NCBI GenBank assembly: GCA_016234525.1
Contig: JACRBK010000721.1
Coordinates: forward strand, 1-24,011
DNA length: 24,011 nucleotides
Direction: 5' to 3'
Source of the DNA: Chloroflexota bacterium
GTDB lineage: Bacteria > Chloroflexota > Anaerolineae > Aggregatilineales > Aggregatilineaceae
In this document: in pieces, positions 8,499 through 15,321 of the stretch
Layout of the letters: every line of letters starts with the position of its first letter
How positions within the stretch are numbered: position 1 is the first letter of the stretch
Notes under the pieces: generated by a model
What the model saw: only the letters and a program-made list of their open reading frames with translations
Database searches by the model: none
Told to the model about the DNA's origin: nothing
Position numbers and translations under genes: made by a program

Positions 8499-8780
8499 AT
8501 GGCTCTGACGAAAAAAACGATGGTAAGCGAGATTGGCCGCCGCACCCGGCTGCGCAACCACGACGTGCAGCGGGTGATTGAGACTCTGATTGATGTCTGG
8601 ACCGAAGAACTGGCTTCCGGCGGACGGATTGAGCTTGAGAACTTCCTGGTCTTGGAGGTGCAACGTATCGACCGGGGTGAGCAGCGTGGGATGTTGAGTA
8701 CCGGCCAGCCATGTCGGGTTATCCACCGACTGGTTGTGCGACCCAGCAAGCCTATGAGGGAGCGGCTGCACAAACTCTAA
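8499..8780 (+). CDS. HU/IHF-like DNA-binding protein
   Basis: 93 residues, the usual HU length, with the N-terminal helical dimer part (TKKTMVSEIGRRTRLRNHDV) and the strand GGRIELENFLVLEV, equivalent to the HU body. The DNA-inserting arm is atypical: where HU has the RNPxTG motif, this protein has RIDRGEQRGMLSTGQP, with no Pro at the usual intercalation position. The C-terminus (RPSKPMRERLHK) fits the HU family. It begins one base after the coupling-protein stop, so it belongs to the mobilisation operon, perhaps bending oriT or acting as a nucleoid protein of the element. A decayed copy of its 3' half lies at 20751-20913. Confidence 0.85.
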   Translation: MALTKKTMVSEIGRRTRLRNHDVQRVIETLIDVWTEELASGGRIELENFLVLEVQRIDRGEQRGMLSTGQPCRVIHRLVVRPSKPMRERLHKL

Positions 8781-8805
8781 CTCCAGGCGTCAGGCTAATT
8801 CGGAG

Positions 8806-8811
8806 TATAAT
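8806..8811 (+). promoter_or_regulatory. Possible -10 element for the TIR-WD40 gene
   Basis: Perfect TATAAT 43 bases before the chosen ATG at 8855, within the only gap after the mobilisation operon. No good -35 hexamer at 16-18 bp spacing is visible, so support is partial. Confidence 0.35.
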
Positions 8812-8854
8812 TCGCATAGTTACATACAGGAACGTCAAAAAAGAGGCATCTACG

Positions 8855-11800
8855 ATGGCCGATGTGTTCATCTCCTATTCGCGCAAAGATACCGATTTCG
8901 TCCGCGATCTGTTCAACGCCCTGAATGCTCGCCAGCGCGAAGCCTGGGTAGACTGGCGGGGCATCGATTATTCGACCAAATGGTGGGAAGAAATCTGCGC
9001 CGGAATCGAGGGGGCGGATAACTTCGTCCTGATCATCAGCCCGGACGCGCTGGATTCCGTCTACTGCCAGCGCGAGATCGATCTCGCCCGCCAGATTAAT
9101 AAGCGCATCATCCCCTTTGTGTACCGCTCTATCGACGAGGGCGCGCTGGTGGGCAGCTACTACACCGACCCGGCCAAACGCCCCTACGAACAGCTTGCAC
9201 GCGAAAACTGGGAGTTTATCAAGTCCATCCAGTGGATCGATTACCTCAAGCTCGGCGCGCTGGACCGGGCAGTGGACGCGCTGCTAACCACCGTAGATAC
9301 CGACCCGGAGCGCGTCAAGCTGCACACCCGGCTGCTGCTGCGTATTCGGGAGTGGGAGAGCCGGGGACGCAGCCCCAGCACCCTGCTGCGCGGGGACGAA
9401 CTGGCGGCCTATGAAAGTTGGCGGGTTGCGAGTGACGCCGCAGGCAACGAACCCCGCGTCACCGACCCGCAGCGCACGTATATTGATGAAAGCCGCCGGG
9501 TTGAGAACGATCTGCGGGCGATGGAAGCCCGGCGTGAGAGGCGCATTCGCCAGTTTCGCCTGGCCGCCGCCCTGTTGGGAATCATCGGGGTACTGGCGGT
9601 GATCGCGGCGGTAGGGGCATCAACCGCCGGGTTGAAGGCGCAGGATCGCGCGAATACCGCCCACACCCAGGTTGCCGAGGCCGACACGACTCTGGTAGCC
9701 GTCAATCATCTGGTGTCACAGGGCGAGGCGCGCATCCAGTCGCTCAATCTGGCATCGCAAGCGATTGAGGTGCTGAACAACACGGAGCGCCCCAACGCCG
9801 AACTGGCCGCCCTGCTCAGTATTCGCGCCTTAAACACGCTCTACGTGCCGCAGGCAGAAGCCGCCTTACGCACTGCATTCCCCCGGCTGCACACCTACCG
9901 CCGTTTAACAGGGCATACCAATGGCTTGCTAAGCGTGGCATTCAGCCCCGATGGAAAATATGTCCTTACGGGTAGCGCGGACGGTACCGCCCGGCTATGG
10001 GACGCCGTTAGCGGCCAGCTTATCTATACCCTGGAGGGACATACAAGAGAGGTATTAGATTTGGCGTTCGGCCCTGACGGGCAAACGATCCTCACCGGCA
10101 GCGCGGACTCTACCGCCCGGCTTTGGGACACTGCCAGCGGCCAACTCCTTCATACTTTAGAAGGGCACACCGATTTGGTGTGGAGCGTGGCGTTTAGCCC
10201 CGACGGGCGCACTGTCCTCACCGGTAGCGAAGACACCACCGCCCGGTTGTGGGATGTAGCCAGCGGCCAACTTGTCCACACCCTGCAAGGGCATACCGCC
10301 AGCATATACAGCGTGGCGTTCAGCCCGGACGGGCAAACGATCCTCACCGGCAGTGTGGACTCCACCGCCCGGCTGTGGGATGTGGCCAGCGGCCAACTCC
10401 TCCACACCCTGCAAGGCGATACCGGTGCAATAGCGAGGGTAGCATTCAGCCCCGACGGGCAAACGGCCCTCACCGGCAGTTGGGACGCTACCGCCCGGTT
10501 GTGGGATGTGACCAGTGGCCAACTCATTCACACCCTGCAAGAAGGATTTGCGATCGTGGAAAGTGTGGCGTTCAGCCCCGACGGGCGCTATGCCCTCACC
10601 GGCAGTTGGGACAACACAGCCCGGCTGTGGGACGTAGCCAGCGGCCAACTCCTCCACACTCTGCAAGGGCATACTGGCGGCGTAGACTGCGTGGCGTTCA
10701 GCCCGGACGGGCAAACGGCCCTCACGAGCAGTTGGGACGCTACCGCCCGGCTGTGGGACACCGCCAGCGGCCAACTTATCTACACGCTGGAGGGGCATAC
10801 AAATGAGGTAAGAGCCGTGGCATTCAGCCCAGACGGGCAAACGGTCCTCACCGGCAGCGCAGACGACACTGCCCGGCTGTGGGACGTGTCCGGCGGCCAG
10901 ACTGTCCATAGCTTGGAAGGGCATACCGATTTCGTGGTGAGCGCTGCGTTCAGTCCTGACGGGAAAACGATCCTTACCGGCAGTAAAGACGCTACCGCCC
11001 GGTTGTGGGACACTGTCAGCGGCCAACTCCTCCACACCCTGGAAGGCCATATCGGTGAAATAACAAGCGTGGCGTTCAGTCCGGACGGGCAAACGGCCCT
11101 CACCGGCAGTAAAGACGCTACCGCCCGGCTGTGGGACACTGCCAGCGGCCAACTCCTCCACACCCTGGAAGGCCATACCGGTGAAATAACAAGCGTGGCG
11201 TTCAGCCCCGATGGGCGCACAGCCCTCACCGGCAGCAAGGACTCCAATGCCCGGCTGTGGGACACCACCAGCGGCCAACTCCTCCACGCCCTGGAAGGAA
11301 ACGCGATTTCGTGGGTAACGAGCGTGGCCTTCAGCCCCGATGGGCAAACGGCCCTCACCGGCAGTTTGGACGGTATCGCCCGGCTGTGGGACGTCGCCAG
11401 CGGCCAACTTCTCCACACCCTGGATGCTGGCATTATGGTATACAGTGTGGCGTTCAGCCCCGACGGGCAAACGGCCCTCACCGGCAGTTTGGGCGGTATC
11501 GCCCGGCTGTGGGACGTGGCGAGTGGCCAACTCGTCAAGACACTGGCAGGACACACGTCTAGTGTGAATAGCGTGGCCTTCAGCCCCGATGGGCGTTACA
11601 CGCTCTCCGGCAGCGATGACTCCACTGCGCGACTGTGGGACGTGGACAGCGGCCAACTCGTCCAGACTCTGGCAGGACACACGGGTTTTGTGCGGAGCGT
11701 GGCCTTCAGCCCCGATGGACGCACCGTCCTCACCGGTAGCTATGACAAAACCGCCCGGCTGTGGTTTATCGTAGGGACACCGGAACAACTGGTTGACTAT

Positions 11801-11899
11801 GCCTGCACGCGCATCTTCCGCGACTTCACACCGGAGGAGCGCGCGTTGTACGGCGTTCAGGATGATCAGCCCACGTGTGCACACTTTGGTAGCTCGTGA
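8855..11899 (+). CDS. TIR domain - transmembrane - WD40 repeat protein
   Basis: 1014 residues from ATG 8855; the frame is open to 8711, but that extension overlaps the HU gene, and AAGAGG sits about 8 bases before 8855. Residues 1-140 form a TIR domain: box 1 VFISYSRKD, DWRGID, and SVYCQREID, whose E74 matches the catalytic NADase glutamate of the SxxCxxE motif. A linker (about 140-230) ends in a basic RRERRIRQFR run before one membrane helix (about 234-258). A helical stretch follows, then 15 WD40 repeats of about 42 residues (352-970), each with AFSPDGxT and ARLWD, probably forming two seven-bladed propellers plus one extra blade. There is no NTPase domain, unlike STAND-type sensors. Related TIR proteins degrade NAD+ upon sensing. 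A role as a membrane-anchored defence or stress sensor is inferred. The cargo position after a mobilisation operon fits a defence gene. Confidence 0.9.
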   Translation: MADVFISYSRKDTDFVRDLFNALNARQREAWVDWRGIDYSTKWWEEICAGIEGADNFVLIISPDALDSVYCQREIDLARQINKRIIPFVYRSIDEGALVGSYYTDPAKRPYEQLARENWEFIKSIQWIDYLKLGALDRAVDALLTTVDTDPERVKLHTRLLLRIREWESRGRSPSTLLRGDELAAYESWRVASDAAGNEPRVTDPQRTYIDESRRVENDLRAMEARRERRIRQFRLAAALLGIIGVLAVIAAVGASTAGLKAQDRANTAHTQVAEADTTLVAVNHLVSQGEARIQSLNLASQAIEVLNNTERPNAELAALLSIRALNTLYVPQAEAALRTAFPRLHTYRRLTGHTNGLLSVAFSPDGKYVLTGSADGTARLWDAVSGQLIYTLEGHTREVLDLAFGPDGQTILTGSADSTARLWDTASGQLLHTLEGHTDLVWSVAFSPDGRTVLTGSEDTTARLWDVASGQLVHTLQGHTASIYSVAFSPDGQTILTGSVDSTARLWDVASGQLLHTLQGDTGAIARVAFSPDGQTALTGSWDATARLWDVTSGQLIHTLQEGFAIVESVAFSPDGRYALTGSWDNTARLWDVASGQLLHTLQGHTGGVDCVAFSPDGQTALTSSWDATARLWDTASGQLIYTLEGHTNEVRAVAFSPDGQTVLTGSADDTARLWDVSGGQTVHSLEGHTDFVVSAAFSPDGKTILTGSKDATARLWDTVSGQLLHTLEGHIGEITSVAFSPDGQTALTGSKDATARLWDTASGQLLHTLEGHTGEITSVAFSPDGRTALTGSKDSNARLWDTTSGQLLHALEGNAISWVTSVAFSPDGQTALTGSLDGIARLWDVASGQLLHTLDAGIMVYSVAFSPDGQTALTGSLGGIARLWDVASGQLVKTLAGHTSSVNSVAFSPDGRYTLSGSDDSTARLWDVDSGQLVQTLAGHTGFVRSVAFSPDGRTVLTGSYDKTARLWFIVGTPEQLVDYACTRIFRDFTPEERALYGVQDDQPTCAHFGSS
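9907..11765 (+). repeat. Tandem 126-bp repeats encoding 15 WD40 blades
   Basis: Each unit encodes GHTxxVxSVAFSPDG...LTGSxDxTARLWDxxSGQLxHTL. Units 6, 12 and 13 have altered first residues instead of GHT, and unit 12 is one codon longer. Units 9-11 are close to identical in DNA; for example CCGGTGAAATAACAAGCGTG recurs 126 bases away with one change. This indicates recent expansion by recombination. Confidence 0.92.
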
Positions 11900-11975
11900 T
11901 CGGGAAAATGGCTGCGCCGTTGGCTAAAAGCCATAATAGTGCGCAAAATACTTAACCTTCTGATGCCGTAAGAAA

Positions 11976-12001
11976 GGTTGGCGGGGATCGCTCCGCCAAC
12001 C
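11976..12001. terminator. Hairpin between TIR-WD40 and the minus-strand pseudogene
   Basis: Perfect 9-bp stem GGTTGGCGG / CCGCCAACC with an 8-base loop. On the minus strand it is followed by TTTCTT, so it would end transcription of the remnant gene; on the plus strand there is no T-run. A similar GGCGGA...TCCGCC hairpin sits at the same place next to the intact paralogue (21618-21644). Confidence 0.55.
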
Positions 12002-12005
12002 CCAT

Positions 12006-12315
12006 CTACAAGTCCAGGTCTATGCTTGCGGCGCTAACGGCTTGGGTAGGGGATGTTTCGTCCATGCGCGGCTACCACTCATCGGCACTATGAACAATTC
12101 TCCATTCATCAGCCTTTAGCTTTTCCAAATCTGGCTGGTTCATCGTCTGCCACCGGCTGTTCATTTTCAGGTCGTCAGCGATGAAGTCGGCTAACGCCGG
12201 TCCGGTGACGTGTCCCAGTTCCTCCGACCCCGCCAGCGACATGAAGTCATCACGGAACTTCTGTGCACGGTCCTCGGTCTGGAACTGTGCCATTTCAAAC
12301 CACTGGGTATGCCCA
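12006..12315 (-). pseudogene. 3' remnant of a paralogue of the 700-residue protein
   Basis: Reading the minus strand, MAQFQTEDRAQKFRDDFMSL and the following residues through SRWQTMNQPDLEKLKADEW match residues about 608-680 of the protein encoded at 21653-23755 almost position by position. After DEW there is a TAG where the intact protein has CAG (Gln). Beyond it the frame still reads PRMDETSPTQA...SIDLDL and stops at CTA 12006-12008, matching the intact end (PRMYEVPPTP...SSIDF). So one nonsense mutation and a missing 5' portion inactivate it. Similarity stops near 12315; the upstream 600 codons are gone. Confidence 0.88.
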
Positions 12316-12465
12316 AACAGAGCAGGAGCGGTACAGGAATCGGCGCGCAACAGATACAGAGGATTGGTTCAAGGAACATAGGAGCATTTTTCCACTCAAA
12401 CCGCGTTTCTAACCCCAATCTAACCAACTCATATCCCCTCGTCAACCGGTTTATGTCATACCCTA

Positions 12466-12495
12466 TTGCATCAGAAAGACCGCCTGTTCTATAAT
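12466..12495 (+). promoter_or_regulatory. Promoter of the imuA operon
   Basis: TTGCAT (12466-12471), an 18-bp spacer, then perfect TATAAT (12490-12495). The predicted start of transcription, about 12502, falls in the LexA-like box and upstream of the chosen imuA ATG at 12535. This argues against the longer TTG start at 12466. Confidence 0.7.
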
Positions 12496-12501
12496 GGCAA
12501 C

Positions 12502-12515
12502 AGGACAAATGTTCG
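12502..12515 (+). promoter_or_regulatory. LexA-like SOS box at the imuA promoter
   Basis: AGGACAAATGTTCG matches the Gram-positive/actinobacterial-type consensus CGAACNNNNGTTCG at 8 of 10 fixed positions, with the GTTCG half perfect. It covers the expected +1, a classic repressor site. imuA-imuB and dnaE2 are SOS genes in many bacteria, so LexA control is the expected biology. No lexA gene is in the window. Confidence 0.6.
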
Positions 12516-12534
12516 ACAGGGGTTGGAATCCGGG

Positions 12535-13296
12535 ATGAAACCTATCACGACAAAACAGCGCGCTGGCCTGCAGCAGGTCATCACGACCATTCACCGTCGC
12601 TGGGGAGCCGAGGCGCTGCGTCCGTTGGGGGAGCAGCGTGGGGCAGGGGACGCTGCCGGCATCACCACCGGTCTGCCCGTGCTGGACGACCTGCTGGGGC
12701 CGAATGGTCTGCCGCGCGGCAGCCTGACGCAGTTCACCGGCAGCCCGACCTCCGGCGTGACGACGCTCGCCCTCAAACTGGCCGCCGCCATCCAGCAGCA
12801 TGACGAGCCGGTGATCTACCTGGATCCCTGCTGCACGCTGGACCCCGGTTATGCGGCGCGCTGCGGGGTGGACCCGGAACGGCTGCTGCTGGTCCGACCA
12901 CCCACCCTGGCCGCCGGGATGAACATCGCCAGTGACCTCATCACCCTGGGTGGCAGCGGGCTGCTGGTGCTGGATGGTATGGCCTGCCCACCGGGGGATA
13001 CCCTGCAAAACAGCGGCTTTCAAGTCGCACTGCGGCGGTTAGCGGCGCGGCTGCCCGGCAGCGCCTGGGCGTTGTTGTGCCTGACACCGCCGGCGCGGGT
13101 GCGGTTGGCAGCCGCCTGTGCTGTGCCCGCAGCAGTACGGCTGCGGGTCGAAAAACTCGGCTGGATTCGTAACGGGCATGACATCCAGGGTTACGACGTG
13201 TGCATCACCGTCATCAAGGATCGCCACGGCGCGCCCGGTCGGCAAGGGGTCATGGCGATCACCTTTGACGAGCTGGTGCAGGGGGACAGCACATGA
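12535..13296 (+). CDS. imuA: ImuA, RecA-like mutasome protein
   Basis: 253 residues from ATG 12535. It has a RecA-like core: TTGLPVLDDLLGPNGLPRGSL before a phosphate-loop region GSPTSGVTT (69-77), and a Walker B-like LLVLDG (143-148). The P-loop lysine is replaced by Val75, so ATP binding is probably weak or absent, as often in ImuA-type proteins. The C-terminal strands (VRLRVEKLGW...YDVCITVIKDRHG) also fit the RecA/ImuA fold. Established role: an accessory protein of translesion synthesis acting with ImuB and DnaE2. The stop overlaps the imuB start by 4 bp (ATGA), indicating translational coupling. The promoter and LexA-like box lie directly upstream. A weak purine stretch (GGGGTTGG) precedes the start. 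Confidence 0.88.
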   Translation: MKPITTKQRAGLQQVITTIHRRWGAEALRPLGEQRGAGDAAGITTGLPVLDDLLGPNGLPRGSLTQFTGSPTSGVTTLALKLAAAIQQHDEPVIYLDPCCTLDPGYAARCGVDPERLLLVRPPTLAAGMNIASDLITLGGSGLLVLDGMACPPGDTLQNSGFQVALRRLAARLPGSAWALLCLTPPARVRLAAACAVPAAVRLRVEKLGWIRNGHDIQGYDVCITVIKDRHGAPGRQGVMAITFDELVQGDST

Positions 13297-14561
13297 TCGC
13301 CTGCCTCCGGCTGCCCTATTTCACCGCCGCGCTGGAACAGCGTGAGCACTCCCATCTTCAAAAAGCGCCCCTGGCGCTTCTTGATTCTACGGGCCAGGGT
13401 GCGCGGGTGGTGGGTCTATCGGCGGAAGCGGCTCAGACGGGCATCCAGGTCGGGATGTCGGTGCGCGCCGCCGAGGCGCTGTGCACGGGTCTGCACCTGC
13501 TGCCGGAAACTCCCGCTCGTTACCGCCGGGTGTTCGAGGAACTGCTCGATGGACTGACTCTGTTCACCGCGCGTGTCGAGCCGGAAGACGGGCCAGAACT
13601 GCGCGCCGATGGGCTGAGACGGGTATCGGTCCCTTTTGTGCCGCCGTCCCAGATGGACCGGCAGGCGGCGGCGACCTGTTACCTGGACCTGGGCAAACTC
13701 TCGCCCGACGAGGCACTAGACACCGGCCACCAGCTCGGCCAGTTTGTTCAGGAGCAGACACAGCTGCCGGTCACCGTCGGGCTGGCCGGGGGTAAGTTCC
13801 CGGCGCGCGTGGCGGCGGTGTCGCTGCATCCTGGGGAACTGCTCATCGTACCCAACGGGCAGGCGGCGGAGTTCCTGGCCGGGTTCAGCGCGGCCCTGCT
13901 GCCGGTCGATGGCGAGACACTGCGCCAGCTTGACCTGTTGGGACTGCGCACCCTGGGTGATGTGGCCGTCCAGCCGGTAGCGGCGCTCGTCGACCGTTTC
14001 GGCAAACCGGGGCGCATCCTGCACCCCCTGGCAAATGGACATGATACCAGTCCGGTGCTGCCCTACACCCCCCGCGTGGTGGAGCAAGTAGTCCACCAGA
14101 CGAATGGCCCCATCAACGACCGCCAGGTTTTGGCGGCGATAATTCAAACGCAGGTGGAACAATCCGCCAGCCGCCTGCACACCGTCGGGTGTGCGGCCCG
14201 CTCGATGGTGGTGGCCCTGACCCTAGAGAATGGTACCCGGCTGGAACGCGCCGTGATGCTTCGCCAGCCGAGTGACAGCCTGCGTCACCTGGTGGATACC
14301 GCCGAGGACCTGATGGCTGCTTTTTCCATCTCTCAAGGAGTGACCGAGATCGAACTGGTGTTGGGTGATTTGGAACGGGTGACCGCGCGGCAGTTGGGTC
14401 TGTTTGAGCGCCAGCCAGTGTCCCAGGAGCAGCTAAGTGAGGCGCTGCGCCATCTAGTTGCGCGTTACGGGGACGGCATCTTTTACCGGGTGCGGTTGAC
14501 CGATCCGGATGCCCGCCTGCCGGAGCGGCGTTTCCGGTTGGAGAAGGCCGGTGAGCCATGA
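13293..14561 (+). CDS. imuB: ImuB, catalytically dead Y-family polymerase homologue
   Basis: 422 residues. The Y-family layout is recognisable (N-terminal palm, GLAGGKFPARVAA near 165, the HhH-like part LDLLGLRTLGDVAVQP, then a little finger). The catalytic acids are missing: the motif DxD near the N-terminus is LRL (5-7), and the SxDE motif is replaced by an AAATCYLD stretch. This is the ImuB signature. Residues 367-371 read QLGLF, a fit to the beta-clamp-binding pentapeptide (QxxLF), positioned C-terminal to the little finger as expected for the hub that brings DnaE2 to the clamp. It overlaps imuA and the following DUF6504 gene by 4 bp each. Confidence is high because motifs and operon context agree. 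Confidence 0.9.
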   Translation: MIACLRLPYFTAALEQREHSHLQKAPLALLDSTGQGARVVGLSAEAAQTGIQVGMSVRAAEALCTGLHLLPETPARYRRVFEELLDGLTLFTARVEPEDGPELRADGLRRVSVPFVPPSQMDRQAAATCYLDLGKLSPDEALDTGHQLGQFVQEQTQLPVTVGLAGGKFPARVAAVSLHPGELLIVPNGQAAEFLAGFSAALLPVDGETLRQLDLLGLRTLGDVAVQPVAALVDRFGKPGRILHPLANGHDTSPVLPYTPRVVEQVVHQTNGPINDRQVLAAIIQTQVEQSASRLHTVGCAARSMVVALTLENGTRLERAVMLRQPSDSLRHLVDTAEDLMAAFSISQGVTEIELVLGDLERVTARQLGLFERQPVSQEQLSEALRHLVARYGDGIFYRVRLTDPDARLPERRFRLEKAGEP

Positions 14562-14809
14562 CCTATCTCTGGCCGGATGGACTGCCGATTCAGGTGGAGA
14601 GTGATGAGCAGGGCGCGCCGCTGTGTTTCACCTGGGAAGGCACGCACAAGGTCGACAACATCGCCAATCGCTGGCGGGTGGACGACGATTGGTGGCGTGG
14701 GCGAGTATGGCGCGAATACTTCAAACTCACTACCGATACCGGCCTGCTAGTAATCCTCTTCCGCGACGTGCTCAGCGGTGACTGGTTTTTGCAGCGGTTG
14801 TATGATTGA
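14558..14809 (+). CDS. DUF6504 family small protein of the mutasome operon
   Basis: 83 residues, beginning in the ATGA of the imuB stop. The sequence features F-T-W-E-G, NRWRVDDDWWRGRVWREYFKL, and a C-terminal DWFLQRLYD, which I recognise as the DUF6504 pattern often found beside or fused to ImuB in Actinobacteria and Chloroflexota. Its biochemical role is unknown; coupling to imuB suggests a structural part of the mutasome. Trp/Arg/Asp-rich and soluble, with no catalytic motif. An intergenic gap of 111 bases follows. Confidence 0.8.
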   Translation: MTYLWPDGLPIQVESDEQGAPLCFTWEGTHKVDNIANRWRVDDDWWRGRVWREYFKLTTDTGLLVILFRDVLSGDWFLQRLYD

Positions 14810-14861
14810 TATCCGCTATCCTAACAAACGCTGACAACGCGCAACAAAACAATGAATTTAG

Positions 14862-14875
14862 GGAACATGGATTCG
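14862..14875 (+). promoter_or_regulatory. Possible second LexA-like box
   Basis: GGAACATGGATTCG fits CGAACNNNNGTTCG at 8 of 10 fixed positions (GAAC half perfect, second half ATTCG). It lies just upstream of TATGAT (14878-14883), a candidate -10 for the gene at 14921 and dnaE2. No clear -35 was found. If real, the second half of the mutasome would have its own SOS promoter. Confidence 0.4.
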
Positions 14876-14920
14876 TGTATGATCTCCGGCCTTAGGGCTT
14901 AGAAAGGAGACGGAAGTCAA

Positions 14921-15310
14921 ATGAGTATTTCAATCATAATCTCTCATGAAAATGACGAAACCTTGAAGGTTAGTTATTTTGTGGAACAACTAAAAGAGAA
15001 ATGGCCGAAGGCAGAGGTGTATTTCATCTCAGATCCAAAAGCACACTCGTTACTTCAATTCCAGACTTTTGATGATTTTGGTTTACTGGGCGATTTTTTA
15101 GGAACAGGAGTCTCATATACAACATCCGGTGGTCGGATAGAAGATGCTCAATTCGCTCTGTGGTACCGCTCAATAGTGCCGGCTGAGTGGAAGCTGCGAG
15201 TTTACGATAGCGCTATGACTTTTGACTTTATGTTTCTCACTAACGAGAGCACTGAGGAGCAAATCATAGTGGGTTTTGATATCCCATTTGACATCAGCAA
15301 GCACAAGTAG
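14921..15310 (+). CDS. Hypothetical protein between the imu genes and dnaE2
   Basis: 129 residues, with an excellent Shine-Dalgarno (AAAGGAGA, 14903-14910). Clearly lower GC and different codon use from the surrounding genes, so probably acquired separately. The sequence begins with a beta strand (MSISIIISHEND), then a helix (VSYFVEQLKEKW), then aromatic-rich strands. It contains no cysteines and no recognised motif. The gene ends 11 bases before dnaE2, so it is probably co-transcribed. It could be a passenger, or an accessory or immunity-type protein; I do not recognise it. Confidence 0.7.
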   Translation: MSISIIISHENDETLKVSYFVEQLKEKWPKAEVYFISDPKAHSLLQFQTFDDFGLLGDFLGTGVSYTTSGGRIEDAQFALWYRSIVPAEWKLRVYDSAMTFDFMFLTNESTEEQIIVGFDIPFDISKHK

Positions 15311-15321
15311 ATTCCGCAGAC

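Larger units (their letters stand above)
11900..12465. other. Noncoding stretch with a hairpin and a gene remnant
   Basis: Holds a stem-loop (11976-12001) and the minus-strand remnant of the 700-residue family gene (12006-12315). The last 150 bases (12316-12465) show no gene; they carry only the approach to the imuA promoter. Confidence 0.55.

Noticed and set aside
7685..8773. 362-codon open frame on the minus strand
   Set aside because: Antisense to the coupling protein and HU-like genes, both of which have strong motifs; an effect of GC-rich coding sequence.
8711..8854. 48-codon N-terminal extension of the TIR-WD40 gene
   Set aside because: Overlaps the HU-like gene, and the TIR fold begins at residue 3 of the version starting at 8855, which has its own ribosome-binding site.
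9907..11765. CRISPR-like regular repeats
   Set aside because: The unit is 126 bp, coding throughout, and matches WD40 blades; there are no short repeats with unique spacers.
10157..11884. Long open frame of 575 codons on the minus strand
   Set aside because: It lies wholly antisense to the WD40 repeats and stays open only because the 126-bp repeat has no stop in that frame; its product is itself a shadow repeat.
12466..12534. TTG start giving imuA 23 more residues
   Set aside because: The start would lie in the -35 element of the best promoter in the region; ATG 12535 fits the family better.
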